Positions 53,315 to 62,331 of a stretch of DNA of 64,000 bases are shown piece after piece (position 1 is the first letter of the stretch; each line of letters opens with the position of its first letter). Under the pieces are notes generated by a model, which saw only the letters and a list, made by a program, of their open reading frames with translations, was not told where the DNA came from and searched no databases. The translations under genes and the position numbers were made by a program. The stretch comes from CAYVQA01 sp045119035 (GTDB taxonomy: Bacteria; Bacillota_I; Bacilli_A; ML615J-28; CAG-313): the NCBI GenBank assembly GCA_045119035.1, contig JBGVCU010000034.1, positions 1-64,000 of the forward strand, given 5' to 3'.

Positions 53315-54266
53315 AAAATATATTGTTTTATATTATAATGATTTTTATTTTAAAGATATTTTATTTAAAAAATTAATTGAATACTATATGGAAAATAAAT
53401 TGTTTCATATTGTTTTCATAACACATAAATATATTAATTCTTCTATTTTACAATATAATAGTTTAAATGAAGTTTTTAAAAATTTATCAGGAACTTTTAT
53501 AATTATTAATAAATGTATGTACATAGAAAATTTAAATGAATTTTTAACACTAAATAAAAATACATCTTTATTAAAAAAAGGAAAAGTTATAGGTAAAGTT
53601 ATTATTAATAAAAAAGAAATATTTACTAAATACAATATAAAATGTTTTTCATTTCATATAAAAAACAATCAATCAAGGTATTCATTAACTAATATCTTAA
53701 AAATTAAAATAAATAAACAGCATCTAAAAAATGGAGTTAATATAATAGATATAGATTCAGTATATATATCTAAAAATTCTGTTATCGGAAAAAATACTAC
53801 AATCTTTCCTAATACAATTATATTAGATAGCATAGTTAAAGAAAATTCTAATATTGGACCATTTGCAACTATAAAGAAAAATTCCACTATTGGAAATAAT
53901 GTAAGAATAGGTAACTTTGTAGAAATTAAAAATTCTTACATTAATGATTCAACAAAAATCGCACATCATTCATATGTAGGAGATACTTATGTTGATTCAT
54001 ATGTAAACATCGGATGTGGAGTAGTTACTTGTAACTATAATGGAAAAGAAAAAAACAAAATCTATATTGGTAAAAGAGCATTTATCGGAAGTAACGTAAA
54101 TTTAATTGCTCCTCTGAATATAGGATCTGATACATATATAGCTAGTGGTTCTACCATTTATAATGATTTAGAATCATTTGATTTTGCTATTGCTAGAAGT
54201 TATCAAGTAAATAAAAAAGGATATTCTAAGAAATATCCTTATTATTTGAATTTTTATTCAGATTAA
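53307..54266 (+). CDS. glmU: GlmU-like glucosamine-1-phosphate acetyltransferase lacking the uridylyltransferase domain
   Basis: A 319-residue protein. Residues about 135-319 are a left-handed beta-helix that follows bacterial GlmU closely: LKNGVNIIDIDSVYI, NVRIGNFVEIKNS, then NIGCGVVTCNYNGK and the end ARSYQVNKKGY. So the acetyl-CoA-dependent N-acetylation of glucosamine 1-phosphate is likely. The first 130 residues do not show LAAGxGTRM or other pyrophosphorylase motifs and are about 100 residues shorter than that domain; I cannot assign them. A separate uridylyltransferase must exist elsewhere. The gene is third in the operon after glmM. Confidence 0.85.
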   Translation: MNKKYIVLYYNDFYFKDILFKKLIEYYMENKLFHIVFITHKYINSSILQYNSLNEVFKNLSGTFIIINKCMYIENLNEFLTLNKNTSLLKKGKVIGKVIINKKEIFTKYNIKCFSFHIKNNQSRYSLTNILKIKINKQHLKNGVNIIDIDSVYISKNSVIGKNTTIFPNTIILDSIVKENSNIGPFATIKKNSTIGNNVRIGNFVEIKNSYINDSTKIAHHSYVGDTYVDSYVNIGCGVVTCNYNGKEKNKIYIGKRAFIGSNVNLIAPLNIGSDTYIASGSTIYNDLESFDFAIARSYQVNKKGYSKKYPYYLNFYSD

Positions 54267-55128
54267 TTTGAGGAAGTATTACACTTACAAAAAGTAATAT
54301 ACATCCAATTGCTTCTTTTAATATTAATGTTTCTTTTAAAATAATTATTCCACTAATTAAAGCAAATACAGCTTCAAGCCCCATAATCAAACTTGCTAAA
54401 GTTGGGTTTGTTGTTTTTTGGCCAATAATTTGTAATAAATAACCAAAACATCCAGAAATTATAGCCGCATATAATATTGGGAAAATAGACTCTTTTATAT
54501 TAACAATGTTTGGCTGTTCAAATATAAACATAAAGATTAATCCAATTACTCCTGTTACTAAAAATTGAATTGAACAAAGTAAAATAGGATTCATATGTTT
54601 TGAAACATAATCGACAAGTAGAATCTGAACTGCAAAAAATATTGCACATATAAAAATATAGATATCACCAATTTCAAATACTAATTTTCCTTTTGATGCA
54701 ATAAGATATGAACCTGTTAAAGCAATAAAAACAGCAACTAAGCTAATAAAATTAATTTTCTTTCCAATTAATAAACTAATAATTGGAACAAAAACTATAT
54801 ATAATGATGTTATAAATGCACTTTTCCCTGCAGACTTTGTAGCATCAATTCCTATTTGTTGAAATAAAGATCCACCAGATAATGCAACTCCTGTTAAAAT
54901 AGCAAGTAAAAATATTTTTTTATCTATTTTGAATTTGAGATTTTTTATATTTAATAATAGATAAGCAATTAGTAATATAACACCACTTATGATAAATCTA
55001 ATTCCTGTAAAAGTATATGGACCTACAGTGTTGCTACCAATACTTTGAGCAACAAATGTTGTTCCCCAAAGAAATGAACACAGAAGCAATATTAATGGTC
55101 CTTTGTATTTATTAATTATATTTCTCAT
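54226..55128 (-). CDS. EamA-family (DMT) transporter
   Basis: A 300-residue membrane protein with ten helices in two EamA repeats. The first repeat has the typical SFLWGTTFVAQSIG and GPYTFTGIRF segments, the second LASLIMGLEAVFALISG near the end. These carriers export or import metabolites; the substrate is not predictable. It begins immediately after the AlkD-like gene, so the two are co-transcribed. Its last 41 bases overlap the end of the glmU-like gene on the other strand, an unusually long convergent overlap. Confidence 0.88.
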   Translation of the reverse strand: MRNIINKYKGPLILLLCSFLWGTTFVAQSIGSNTVGPYTFTGIRFIISGVILLIAYLLLNIKNLKFKIDKKIFLLAILTGVALSGGSLFQQIGIDATKSAGKSAFITSLYIVFVPIISLLIGKKINFISLVAVFIALTGSYLIASKGKLVFEIGDIYIFICAIFFAVQILLVDYVSKHMNPILLCSIQFLVTGVIGLIFMFIFEQPNIVNIKESIFPILYAAIISGCFGYLLQIIGQKTTNPTLASLIMGLEAVFALISGIIILKETLILKEAIGCILLFVSVILPQINLNKNSNNKDIS

Positions 55129-55761
55129 TTATTTATATCTCTTTCTTATTTGTTTTATTTTCTCTTTTAATGTATTATCAATTCTAAACGAATCCAAAGA
55201 CTTTTGAATTGCTTTTCCAATAATATTATAATTTAATGTTTGTTCATTTAGATAATCTAATACTCTTTCACCATGATATATTGCTAAATAAGAAATTAAC
55301 CACGCTTCTGCCATTTGTACATAATAATGATCATCATCTTTAAACAATTTAATAATTAAATCAAAAGCTTCTTTTTCTTTAACTAATGTAGGAATAAATT
55401 GAACATATCCCCATCTTCTTAAAAACGGATGTGGATTGTTTATATATATTAATGCTTTCTTGAAAGCATATTCAAGTGGTACTTTTTTAATGAATTGAGT
55501 AAGTTGATCAACATGCCACCAATCATTAAGTAATAAATAATTCTCTTCAATAAATTTATATTGATCTTCATATGTTAATATTTGTCCAAGTGACACTTGA
55601 AAATATGTTCTATGATAAAAATAACTTCCTAAAGCTAAATCTTTTAAACATGATACATCTTGTTTTTCTTTGATTAATCTTTTATTTAATCTATCTACAT
55701 CTTTTGTTTTATAGTTAATTGGTAAACTATGAAATAAATCTTCTATTTGTTTGATTGTCAT
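55129..55761 (-). CDS. AlkD-like DNA alkylation repair protein (HEAT-like repeats)
   Basis: A 210-residue all-helical protein of the DNA alkylation repair family. The motifs are LNDWWHVDQLTQFI (about residues 78-91), NPHPFLRRWGYVQFI (about 108-122) and the hallmark YYVQMAEAWLISYL (about 145-158) followed by AIQKSLDSFRI. Members use HEAT-like repeats to hold DNA and cut N3- and N7-alkylpurines; activity in this one is inferred. It is co-transcribed with the EamA gene. Confidence 0.82.
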   Translation of the reverse strand: MTIKQIEDLFHSLPINYKTKDVDRLNKRLIKEKQDVSCLKDLALGSYFYHRTYFQVSLGQILTYEDQYKFIEENYLLLNDWWHVDQLTQFIKKVPLEYAFKKALIYINNPHPFLRRWGYVQFIPTLVKEKEAFDLIIKLFKDDDHYYVQMAEAWLISYLAIYHGERVLDYLNEQTLNYNIIGKAIQKSLDSFRIDNTLKEKIKQIRKRYK

Positions 55762-55782
55762 ATAAGCCTCGATATTCTTATT

Positions 55783-55808
55783 AAAAGCAGTATTTAATAA
55801 TACTGCTT
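55783..55808 (-). terminator. Terminator of the vWA lipoprotein gene
   Basis: A perfect 11-bp stem, AAAGCAGTATT with AATACTGCTTT, and a TAAT loop. The T run on the minus strand is short (TTTT). Confidence 0.82.
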
Positions 55809-55815
55809 TATTATT

Positions 55816-57057
55816 TTATTGTTCTTGTTTATAATATATAGCTTCTTCCATTTGTCCTGAATGATATCCTTTAATAAGTCTTATCAAACATGAATTTAAA
55901 TATTCCACAGTAGGTCTTTCTTCGACAGTAGCCTCTAAATGGCTAGAACCAATTCCTGAATCATTTGTTAAATATACATAATGTCCATTTGTAATCATTG
56001 ATTGACTTCTAAAGAAATATTCAGTTTTTAAATCAATTCCACTAGAAGCAACAGTTATAATTCTAACACCTTTTTCTGCAAGTTCTAGTGTAGCTTTATC
56101 CCAGTCTTTAACATCTTTATCATGACTTGGAGCATCAGCAATATGAATTAATATTTTTGTTGAATTATCTCTCCATTGTTTGCTTGCTGCTTCTTGCATA
56201 GCTGTGTGAACCGCTTCTTCAAAATCCCCTCCACCATTAGCACTTTGTTCTGCTAAAAAGGCTTGTTGAGTTGAAACATTTTGAGTAAAATCAGAATATC
56301 TTGTAACATAATTATCCCCATAATCACGATACATTAAAACTGAAAGTTCAATTACTACTCCTTCATTTGCAGTTGAAATTCTAGAAATAATGTCACTAAC
56401 TTCAGCTTTAATATATTCCATTTCATCGCCCATTGATCCAGTAGCATCAATAACAAACATTAATTGAATAATATTTTGTGCTGTATTTAATCCTTCATAT
56501 ATAAACTCAGTCTCAGTAGTAACTATCTTCGTTTCTTTAACAATTTCTCCATCAATATTAGTATATTCAAGTTGAATTACATATTCATCTTGTTTTTCAT
56601 TTGAATAAAGATAACAATTACCAGTCTTATCACTGAAAGTAGTAAAAACTGATTCATTATTTTCATTAAGTAAACTTACCTTTGTTGGAACATCTTTTGG
56701 AACTTTTATATGAATTCTATTTAGAGTACTAAATTCATAATTTGTATGAAAACTATAAAAACTAGTTTTTGATTCTTGTTGTTCTCTACTTAAACCATAC
56801 CAAAAATCGTAATGTTCATTATCATTATAAGCACATGCTGTAATTTGGCCAGGAACAGGATTAAATTCAGGATTTGATCCAGATCCATCTTCTCCTGGAG
56901 AATCAGGCATTTCACCCTCTAAACCAGAACCAGGTGCCTCAACACCACCGCTATAATCACCTTTCCCATATCCAGGTGCTTCTGCACCACTACAACTAAC
57001 TAAAAAAATAAGTAATAAAATACAAACAAAAATAGAAAATAAATGTTTAGATTTCAT
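55816..57057 (-). CDS. von Willebrand factor A domain lipoprotein
   Basis: A 413-residue lipoprotein (lipobox LVSC, Cys about 22) with a Gly/Pro/Glu-rich low-complexity linker (about 23-70), a beta-rich domain and a vWA domain from about residue 195. The metal-ion adhesion site is FVIDATGSMGDE (D-x-T-G-S) near 202, with a later DFEEAVHTAM and IHIADAPSH completing the site. It is expected to bind proteins or ligands at the cell surface. It has its own promoter and terminator. The partner is unknown. Confidence 0.85.
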   Translation of the reverse strand: MKSKHLFSIFVCILLLIFLVSCSGAEAPGYGKGDYSGGVEAPGSGLEGEMPDSPGEDGSGSNPEFNPVPGQITACAYNDNEHYDFWYGLSREQQESKTSFYSFHTNYEFSTLNRIHIKVPKDVPTKVSLLNENNESVFTTFSDKTGNCYLYSNEKQDEYVIQLEYTNIDGEIVKETKIVTTETEFIYEGLNTAQNIIQLMFVIDATGSMGDEMEYIKAEVSDIISRISTANEGVVIELSVLMYRDYGDNYVTRYSDFTQNVSTQQAFLAEQSANGGGDFEEAVHTAMQEAASKQWRDNSTKILIHIADAPSHDKDVKDWDKATLELAEKGVRIITVASSGIDLKTEYFFRSQSMITNGHYVYLTNDSGIGSSHLEATVEERPTVEYLNSCLIRLIKGYHSGQMEEAIYYKQEQ

Positions 57058-57078
57058 AATGTACCTCCTTACACTTAT

Positions 57079-57107
57079 ATTATATCAAAATTTTATTTGT
57101 AAAGCAA
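57079..57107 (-). promoter_or_regulatory. Promoter of the vWA lipoprotein gene
   Basis: Minus-strand TTGCTT (57102-57107), 17 bases, TATAAT (57079-57084), about 22 bases before the start. Confidence 0.72.
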
Positions 57108-57117
57108 TAAGATATAT

Positions 57118-57147
57118 AAAAAGATTAGAAATTAATCTAATCTTTTT
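57118..57147 (-). terminator. Terminator of the TraX gene
   Basis: A perfect 12-bp stem, AAAAAGATTAGA with TCTAATCTTTTT, around a 6-base loop just after the traX-like stop codon. Confidence 0.85.
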
Positions 57148-57152
57148 AATTT

Positions 57153-57866
57153 TTATACTAATAATGATATTCCATATACAATAATAAAATGTAATGGATA
57201 GAAAATATAGAAAAAATACTTTAACTTTGCAGTCCCTCTTTTGCCATTATATAAAAGCAGTAATAAAGCACCTATAAATGTTAAATGATTTACCCAAAAA
57301 TTTATATGAATTCCATGATAAACAGAAGCTAAGGAAATAAAAATTACACTTGCTATAATATTATAATTACCTAAATATTTTTTAAAGATATATATTATTA
57401 ATGGACTAATTATACCATAGAAGTTATAATTGCCAACAAAATAGTTATAGTTTTGTGTTATATAGAAAAAAGTTCCTAAAGTAGATAAAAATAGCATTAT
57501 AAAGAAAACAGTTTTTACTATATCTTTTTTTATTATATTTTGTTCTATATATTCAAATAGATATATTAGAATAATCGATACGCTAAATACTAAAAAGATT
57601 GAAAAATCTGTCATATTCATAAAGAAATATAATACTATTTGCATAATAAGACCAAGAATAAAGATTGTTAAAAAATGTTTAAGTTTATTTTTTGTATAAT
57701 AACAACCCTCTGCAATCATAAATACGAAAATAGGAAAAGCTATTCTACCTAATATTCTAAATAAAATGATTTTAGGAAACACCATTAATCCTAGATGATC
57801 TAAGAACATGGATATACAAGCTATTATTTTAAGTTGATTATTTGTAAGACATTTAATTTTATTCAT
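57153..57866 (-). CDS. TraX-family membrane protein
   Basis: A 237-residue protein with about seven transmembrane helices. The N-terminal NQLKIIACISMFLDHLG and GRIAFPIFVFMIAEG segments are the TraX/acetyltransferase-like hallmark. The F-plasmid TraX N-acetylates pilin; chromosomal Firmicutes homologues have unknown targets, perhaps surface polymers. No conjugation genes are nearby. I start at MNKIK, which follows a weak GGTAG site; an ATG/GTG 12 bases earlier is possible. Confidence 0.82.
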   Translation of the reverse strand: MNKIKCLTNNQLKIIACISMFLDHLGLMVFPKIILFRILGRIAFPIFVFMIAEGCYYTKNKLKHFLTIFILGLIMQIVLYFFMNMTDFSIFLVFSVSIILIYLFEYIEQNIIKKDIVKTVFFIMLFLSTLGTFFYITQNYNYFVGNYNFYGIISPLIIYIFKKYLGNYNIIASVIFISLASVYHGIHINFWVNHLTFIGALLLLLYNGKRGTAKLKYFFYIFYPLHFIIVYGISLLV

Positions 57867-57946
57867 ATATACTACCAAGTTTTATTAATTTATATTATTT
57901 TAACATTTTTTCATTTATAAGTCCATTTATTTGTGTTATTAAAACA

Positions 57947-57973
57947 AAAAGAGCTTTAATAAAAAGCTCTTTT
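57947..57973 (-). terminator. Terminator of the XRE-DUF4097 gene
   Basis: A perfect 11-bp stem, AAAAGAGCTTT with AAAGCTCTTTT, and a 5-base loop, 33 bases after the stop codon. Confidence 0.8.
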
Positions 57974-58005
57974 ATTTTCATAGTAAAAAACTATTACACT
58001 CTAAA

Positions 58006-59730
58006 TTATCTATATGAGATGATAACATCTCCTGTTGTTACTTTTATATTACATAAACCACCACTTTTTGAATCAGGTACTTTTACTTTTCCTGTTGTAG
58101 ATGATACTTGAATAATCATTTCATTACTTAGAGTTCCACAAATGTCTCCAGTAGTAAGTTTTATATTAATTGTACCTGAAGATAATTCTTCGAAATCAAA
58201 ATCACTTGTTTTACCTAAAACATTTAAGTGTTTAGTAATATGAGAATTTTCAAGTTCGATATCACCTGTTGATACATTAATATCTAGGTTATTTGTTATT
58301 AAATTTTCAATTTCAATATCACCTGTAGTTGCTTTAAGATAAGTATCTTCTAATATATGAGAATTTAATAATTCTATGTCACCTGTTGTACATTTTACAT
58401 TAAGATTTTTACAACTAATATTCTTAAGTGAAATATCACCAGATGTTGCATTAACCAATAAAACGTCTTTTACATTTGATTCAAATCTAATATCACCTGT
58501 AGTTGTAATAATTGTAGAAGTATTAAAAGTGAAATCTTTACTAACTAAAACATCTCCACTTGTTATATTTATAGATAAATTTTCAAGATCAGTATCTGAT
58601 AAATATAAAACAACTTTAAAATTAACGAAATTAGTAAATTTATCAAAAAACTTTCGGTTGTCTTTTTGAAATACAATTAGTTCATTATTTATTACTTCAT
58701 ATGAGTATGAAACATATTTATTTCCAACAAAGCTAAGTGATGAAGTTTTACTATTTGATGGATAAATAGCTATATCTGATGAAGTACATTCAATTTTAAT
58801 GTTTGAATAAACTTCTGTAATACTTAAAGTACCATTATATTTAGTAGATTTTAAATAAAACCCTCTACATATACCAAATATACTTGTACCAAATAATAAG
58901 ACAATTATTAATACACCCATTAATTTATAAACTATTTTATTTATTTTAAATATACTCATTATTCCAAAAATAAGATGTACAGAAAAGATACTATAAGTAA
59001 TTAATAAAGCGAGTGCTATATTAAATGGTGAATAAAGATATATACATAAATATAAAAAAGAAAGTATAATTAGAATTCCAATAATATATGATAATAAGAA
59101 AAATCTATTTATTTTGTTATAAAAAGATTCACTTATATAATTTTTAGATCTTTTAAATAAAATAGGATAAAAAATAATAAAATATAATAATAATATTCCC
59201 ATTGTAGGAATCATAAACCAATAGTTAGATGAATATATACTACAAGTTAAAAATAATAAAAACAAACTAATAAAAATAGAACAGAAAAATATTAATTTCT
59301 TATGATTAGAAAACAAATATGTTATTGTAGGACAAAATGTATATCCACAAACTAATGAGCTTAAAACAATAAAAAACCATGATAGAGTATGATTCACTGC
59401 AAGATTAACAATAAATGTAACTACAAATGCTGTAATATAACATATATTAATTGTCCAAAATGTAGTCAATTTCATGTTGTTATATTTTTTAGCATCTTTT
59501 TTCATTTTACGATATTCAGTATCATGACTTGCTTCAATTAACTCATGTTCTGTTATATCTAAAGTTTTACAAATATCTGGAATTAAAGTAATGTCTGGAT
59601 AAGTAACACCACGTTCCCATTTACTAATAGTTGTAACATCTACATATAATAGATTAGCTAGTTCTTGTTGAGTGTAATTTTTCTTAGCCCTACAATCTTT
59701 AATATAAGACCCAAATTTTTTCTTGTCCAT
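58006..59730 (-). CDS. Membrane-bound XRE-type regulator with DUF4097 repeat domain
   Basis: A 574-residue protein in three parts. Residues 1-65 are an XRE/Cro helix-turn-helix (YTQQELANLLYVDVTTISKWERG). Residues about 90-295 carry about six transmembrane helices. The last 270 residues are a DUF4097-type beta-helix of ten or so turns built around T-(T/S)-G-D-(I/V) repeats, predicted to be on the outer face. This links an external or envelope-sensing fold to a cytoplasmic DNA-binding head in one chain, so it could sense envelope state and control genes directly. The targets are unknown. The terminator, ribosome site and lack of partners point to a single-gene unit. Confidence 0.82.
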   Translation of the reverse strand: MDKKKFGSYIKDCRAKKNYTQQELANLLYVDVTTISKWERGVTYPDITLIPDICKTLDITEHELIEASHDTEYRKMKKDAKKYNNMKLTTFWTINICYITAFVVTFIVNLAVNHTLSWFFIVLSSLVCGYTFCPTITYLFSNHKKLIFFCSIFISLFLLFLTCSIYSSNYWFMIPTMGILLLYFIIFYPILFKRSKNYISESFYNKINRFFLLSYIIGILIILSFLYLCIYLYSPFNIALALLITYSIFSVHLIFGIMSIFKINKIVYKLMGVLIIVLLFGTSIFGICRGFYLKSTKYNGTLSITEVYSNIKIECTSSDIAIYPSNSKTSSLSFVGNKYVSYSYEVINNELIVFQKDNRKFFDKFTNFVNFKVVLYLSDTDLENLSINITSGDVLVSKDFTFNTSTIITTTGDIRFESNVKDVLLVNATSGDISLKNISCKNLNVKCTTGDIELLNSHILEDTYLKATTGDIEIENLITNNLDINVSTGDIELENSHITKHLNVLGKTSDFDFEELSSGTINIKLTTGDICGTLSNEMIIQVSSTTGKVKVPDSKSGGLCNIKVTTGDVIISYR

Positions 59731-59895
59731 ATATAATCACGTCCTTTCAATTAAGTAACAAAATTATATCATTAATATATCTTAAATGCTGTAATTTACA
59801 TATAGCGTGTTAAGCCATACTACTTTTTTTCATTATATCACATTTATTATTATATCATATTTACTATATTAATTCAAATAACTAAAAAAGAAAAA

Positions 59896-59917
59896 AACTG
59901 GCTTATTAAAACCAGTT
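59896..59917 (-). terminator. Terminator of the PP-loop/EFR1 operon
   Basis: AACTGG pairs with CCAGTT (extended by near-matches) and is followed on the minus strand by seven T. Confidence 0.75.
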
Positions 59918-59936
59918 AAATTTAAATATTGGATGA

Positions 59937-60647
59937 TTAAATAAAAACTAAAAAATCTTCTTGTTTTGTCTTATTTAAATATTTTTTAAGTATATATCTA
60001 TTTTTGTGAGTAATTGCATTTGCTGGGCAATTTGTTTTACACTTTAAACATCTAATACATTTCTTGTTAAATTTATGATTTTTTATCCCCTCATATATAC
60101 ATTCTTTTTCACATTTTCCACAATTAATGCATTTAGTTAAATCAATATCCATTTTAACAAGCATTCTACTACGTAGATCCTTTAATAATGGAGCAAATAT
60201 ATTTTTGTAGCTTTTTTTAATATTTATTTCTTTCAAATTATTATTATTAATTTTTTCTATTACTAAATCTAATTTACTTAAAGAAGTTACTTCTTTTTCA
60301 TTTAAGTAAGAATGATTCATTGGCACATATGCAGCTGCTATTATTTTCCCATTTTTGTAGTATTTTTTAAAATCAAATAAAGCATTTCCATAACACATTT
60401 TTCCATATGTTGCTATTGGTATTATGTATTTTGATTTTATATTCTTAATAATTTTTTTTATAAAATCTGGTACAGATTGACAATAAACAGGAAAAACTAT
60501 AACAGTTGTTTCATAAATTTCATTTATTATAATATTTCTTTCTTTAGGGTTATTAAGATCATATATATTCCATGATAATTTTTCTTTAAAGTATTCAGCT
60601 ACTAATTTACTTTGATTTGTGTTTGAATAATATATAATACAATTCAT
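59937..60647 (-). CDS. EFR1-family flavodoxin-ferredoxin fusion
   Basis: A 236-residue redox protein. The first 150 residues are a flavodoxin-like domain (YYSNTNQSK for FMN phosphate binding, VFPVYCQSVPDF after strand 2). Residues about 165-215 hold two 4Fe-4S cluster motifs, CINCGKCEKEC and CIRCLKCKTNC followed by P. Such EFR1 proteins pass electrons from flavin to iron-sulphur centres. The gene overlaps the PP-loop gene by one base, so the two proteins probably form one redox-dependent pathway; which electrons go where is inference. Confidence 0.88.
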   Translation of the reverse strand: MNCIIYYSNTNQSKLVAEYFKEKLSWNIYDLNNPKERNIIINEIYETTVIVFPVYCQSVPDFIKKIIKNIKSKYIIPIATYGKMCYGNALFDFKKYYKNGKIIAAAYVPMNHSYLNEKEVTSLSKLDLVIEKINNNNLKEINIKKSYKNIFAPLLKDLRSRMLVKMDIDLTKCINCGKCEKECIYEGIKNHKFNKKCIRCLKCKTNCPANAITHKNRYILKKYLNKTKQEDFLVFI

Positions 60648-62038
60648 TAGTTAAAATATTCTTTCATTATTTTACATTCTGGAATTTCATCTAAAGAAAA
60701 CCCTAATTCTTCATTAAGTTCATTCATAGCAGCATCTTTTGAAAGATTTTTATCTCTACTTGCTAAAGATATTTCTAAAGCACTAAAAGGAATCATTGAA
60801 CTTTCCATATCATAGAAACGTTTAAATTGAGTATGTTCTTTACAACGCTCAATTTTACAACTAGTATGAAGTCCTTTTCCTGTCCAATCAGGAGAAACCC
60901 AACCACACTCTTTTTCAATTACTTCTTTTATTTTTAACCAATCATATTTTCCACCACAAATTTCATTAAAGTCAACTTGAACAAAAGCGGGAATATTACC
61001 ACTCCAAGATGAAGATTTTATTGCTTTTTTAAGTGGTTTTACAATACCGGGAACTTCATGGATTGCAATTGTTATATTATCTACTAAAGTATTACGATAA
61101 CTTGATTTTTTTAAAAAGAAATTAGTTCCGTTCGCAAGTTGTTTCATAGTAGATAAAGTATGAAATTGACCTTTTTTAAGTGGTTTATGTAGTGTTAAAA
61201 TTCTTCCTGTATTAATTAAAATATTAAGAAATTTATTCTTATCAAATGAATAAACAATTTTTGGTGCCATATGATTATAATATAAACCAAGTAGTTGAAC
61301 TGGCTCATTACCTGCAATAAAATAAGGAACTTTATTTATAACTAATTCTGGATAAAATAAAACATAAGCTAAAGATGGACAAGCACATGTATTACCGCTT
61401 ATTTTATATAATTTTTTATAAATAGTTCTTAAATCGTTATTAGATACTTTTCTTGTTATAAATTCAACATTATCAAGCATTCTTTTAGCTCCTTCAATAC
61501 TTTTTCTAGAGCTATCAGACATATAAGGTATTTCCCAAGTTAAGGCTAGTACTCTTAAATTTAGCTGTTTAGATAAATAATATAATAAGTATGTTGAATC
61601 TTTTCCTCCTGTATAAAAAACAGCCACATCAAATCTTGATTTTTTTGATTTAGGAAAAGTGTTCATGATCGGAACAACACTTTTCAAATGACTTGTTTCT
61701 TCTTTTGTTTGACACATCGGACATTTTCCATCTTTATCAAATTCAAGTCCAGGTATTATATAGTCATTTGCGACACAAGAATTACAAAATTTTGCTTCAT
61801 TTAAGTTTTTAGGAATTATTCTTTTTTCATTTTCTTTTACAATTTGAGTTCCAATTAAATCTTTTAATATATATAATTCCTCATCAGTTAAAGATTTTGG
61901 CAAGTTAACTATGATATCTTTTTGTTTTTTATTAATATGTTTTTCATTTTTAAACATATTTTCTTTATTTCTTAATCCATAGTATTTTAATCTATTGTTT
62001 TCTATTTTCCATCTAGATTGTAAAACATATATATCCAT
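60647..62038 (-). CDS. PP-loop ATPase, N-acetyl sugar amidotransferase-like
   Basis: A 463-residue adenine nucleotide alpha-hydrolase. The PP-loop YTGGKDST lies near residue 145, after a zinc-finger-like pair CNSC...CPMC (about residues 86-110) with the PGLEFDKDGKC linker, as in WbpG/LegG-type N-acetyl sugar amidotransferases. Further cysteines occur in NTCACPS and CKIERCKEH. The C-terminal region contains a second conserved block (GGKYDWLKIKEVIE, then CGWVSPDWTGKGLHTSC). It adenylates a substrate for substitution with nitrogen or sulphur. Co-transcription with an EFR1 ferredoxin points to a redox or sulphur-transfer role rather than plain sugar amidation; this is not proven. Confidence 0.75.
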   Translation of the reverse strand: MDIYVLQSRWKIENNRLKYYGLRNKENMFKNEKHINKKQKDIIVNLPKSLTDEELYILKDLIGTQIVKENEKRIIPKNLNEAKFCNSCVANDYIIPGLEFDKDGKCPMCQTKEETSHLKSVVPIMNTFPKSKKSRFDVAVFYTGGKDSTYLLYYLSKQLNLRVLALTWEIPYMSDSSRKSIEGAKRMLDNVEFITRKVSNNDLRTIYKKLYKISGNTCACPSLAYVLFYPELVINKVPYFIAGNEPVQLLGLYYNHMAPKIVYSFDKNKFLNILINTGRILTLHKPLKKGQFHTLSTMKQLANGTNFFLKKSSYRNTLVDNITIAIHEVPGIVKPLKKAIKSSSWSGNIPAFVQVDFNEICGGKYDWLKIKEVIEKECGWVSPDWTGKGLHTSCKIERCKEHTQFKRFYDMESSMIPFSALEISLASRDKNLSKDAAMNELNEELGFSLDEIPECKIMKEYFN

Positions 62039-62052
62039 AAATTTTAACTCCT

Positions 62053-62277
62053 TTACTTTTTTATTCTTAGTCCAATTATTTCTTTTTCATTATAGTTATA
62101 AATAAAGAATGGACATTGTCCTGCTATTTGAATAGTATATATAACTTCACCTTCTTCATTTAAGAAAGATTCATATATAAAACCAAAATATAGTTCATTT
62201 TTATATCTAAAATTTACATAGTCATCTAATTTATATTTTGCGTCTTTTACTTGTTTTCTTTTCTTTTTAAACAACAT
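62053..62277 (-). CDS. Small basic protein of unknown function
   Basis: A 74-residue protein with a Lys-rich start (MLFKKKRKQ) and a beta-rich body (YVNFRYKNELYFGFIYES, then IYNYNEKEIIGL), which could be a small SH3-like barrel. I recognise no family. The start ATG lies 6 bases after GAAGGA; an in-frame ATG 24 bases earlier is less well placed. It is the first gene of the unit that continues into the PP-loop and EFR1 genes, with 14 bases to the next start, and an extended -10 lies just upstream. Confidence 0.6.
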   Translation of the reverse strand: MLFKKKRKQVKDAKYKLDDYVNFRYKNELYFGFIYESFLNEEGEVIYTIQIAGQCPFFIYNYNEKEIIGLRIKK

Positions 62278-62306
62278 AGGGTTTCCTTCAATTAAATTCA
62301 TACTTT

Positions 62307-62312
62307 ATTATA
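62307..62312 (-). promoter_or_regulatory. Extended -10 box of the small protein/PP-loop/EFR1 operon
   Basis: Minus-strand TGGTATAAT, an extended -10 box, about 30 bases upstream of the start codon. A clear -35 is absent. Confidence 0.55.
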
Positions 62313-62331
62313 CCATATATTAAATAAAAAA

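Noticed and set aside
57153..57866. TraX as evidence for a conjugative element
   Set aside because: No relaxase, coupling protein or type IV secretion gene lies nearby, and chromosomal TraX homologues are common in Bacillota.
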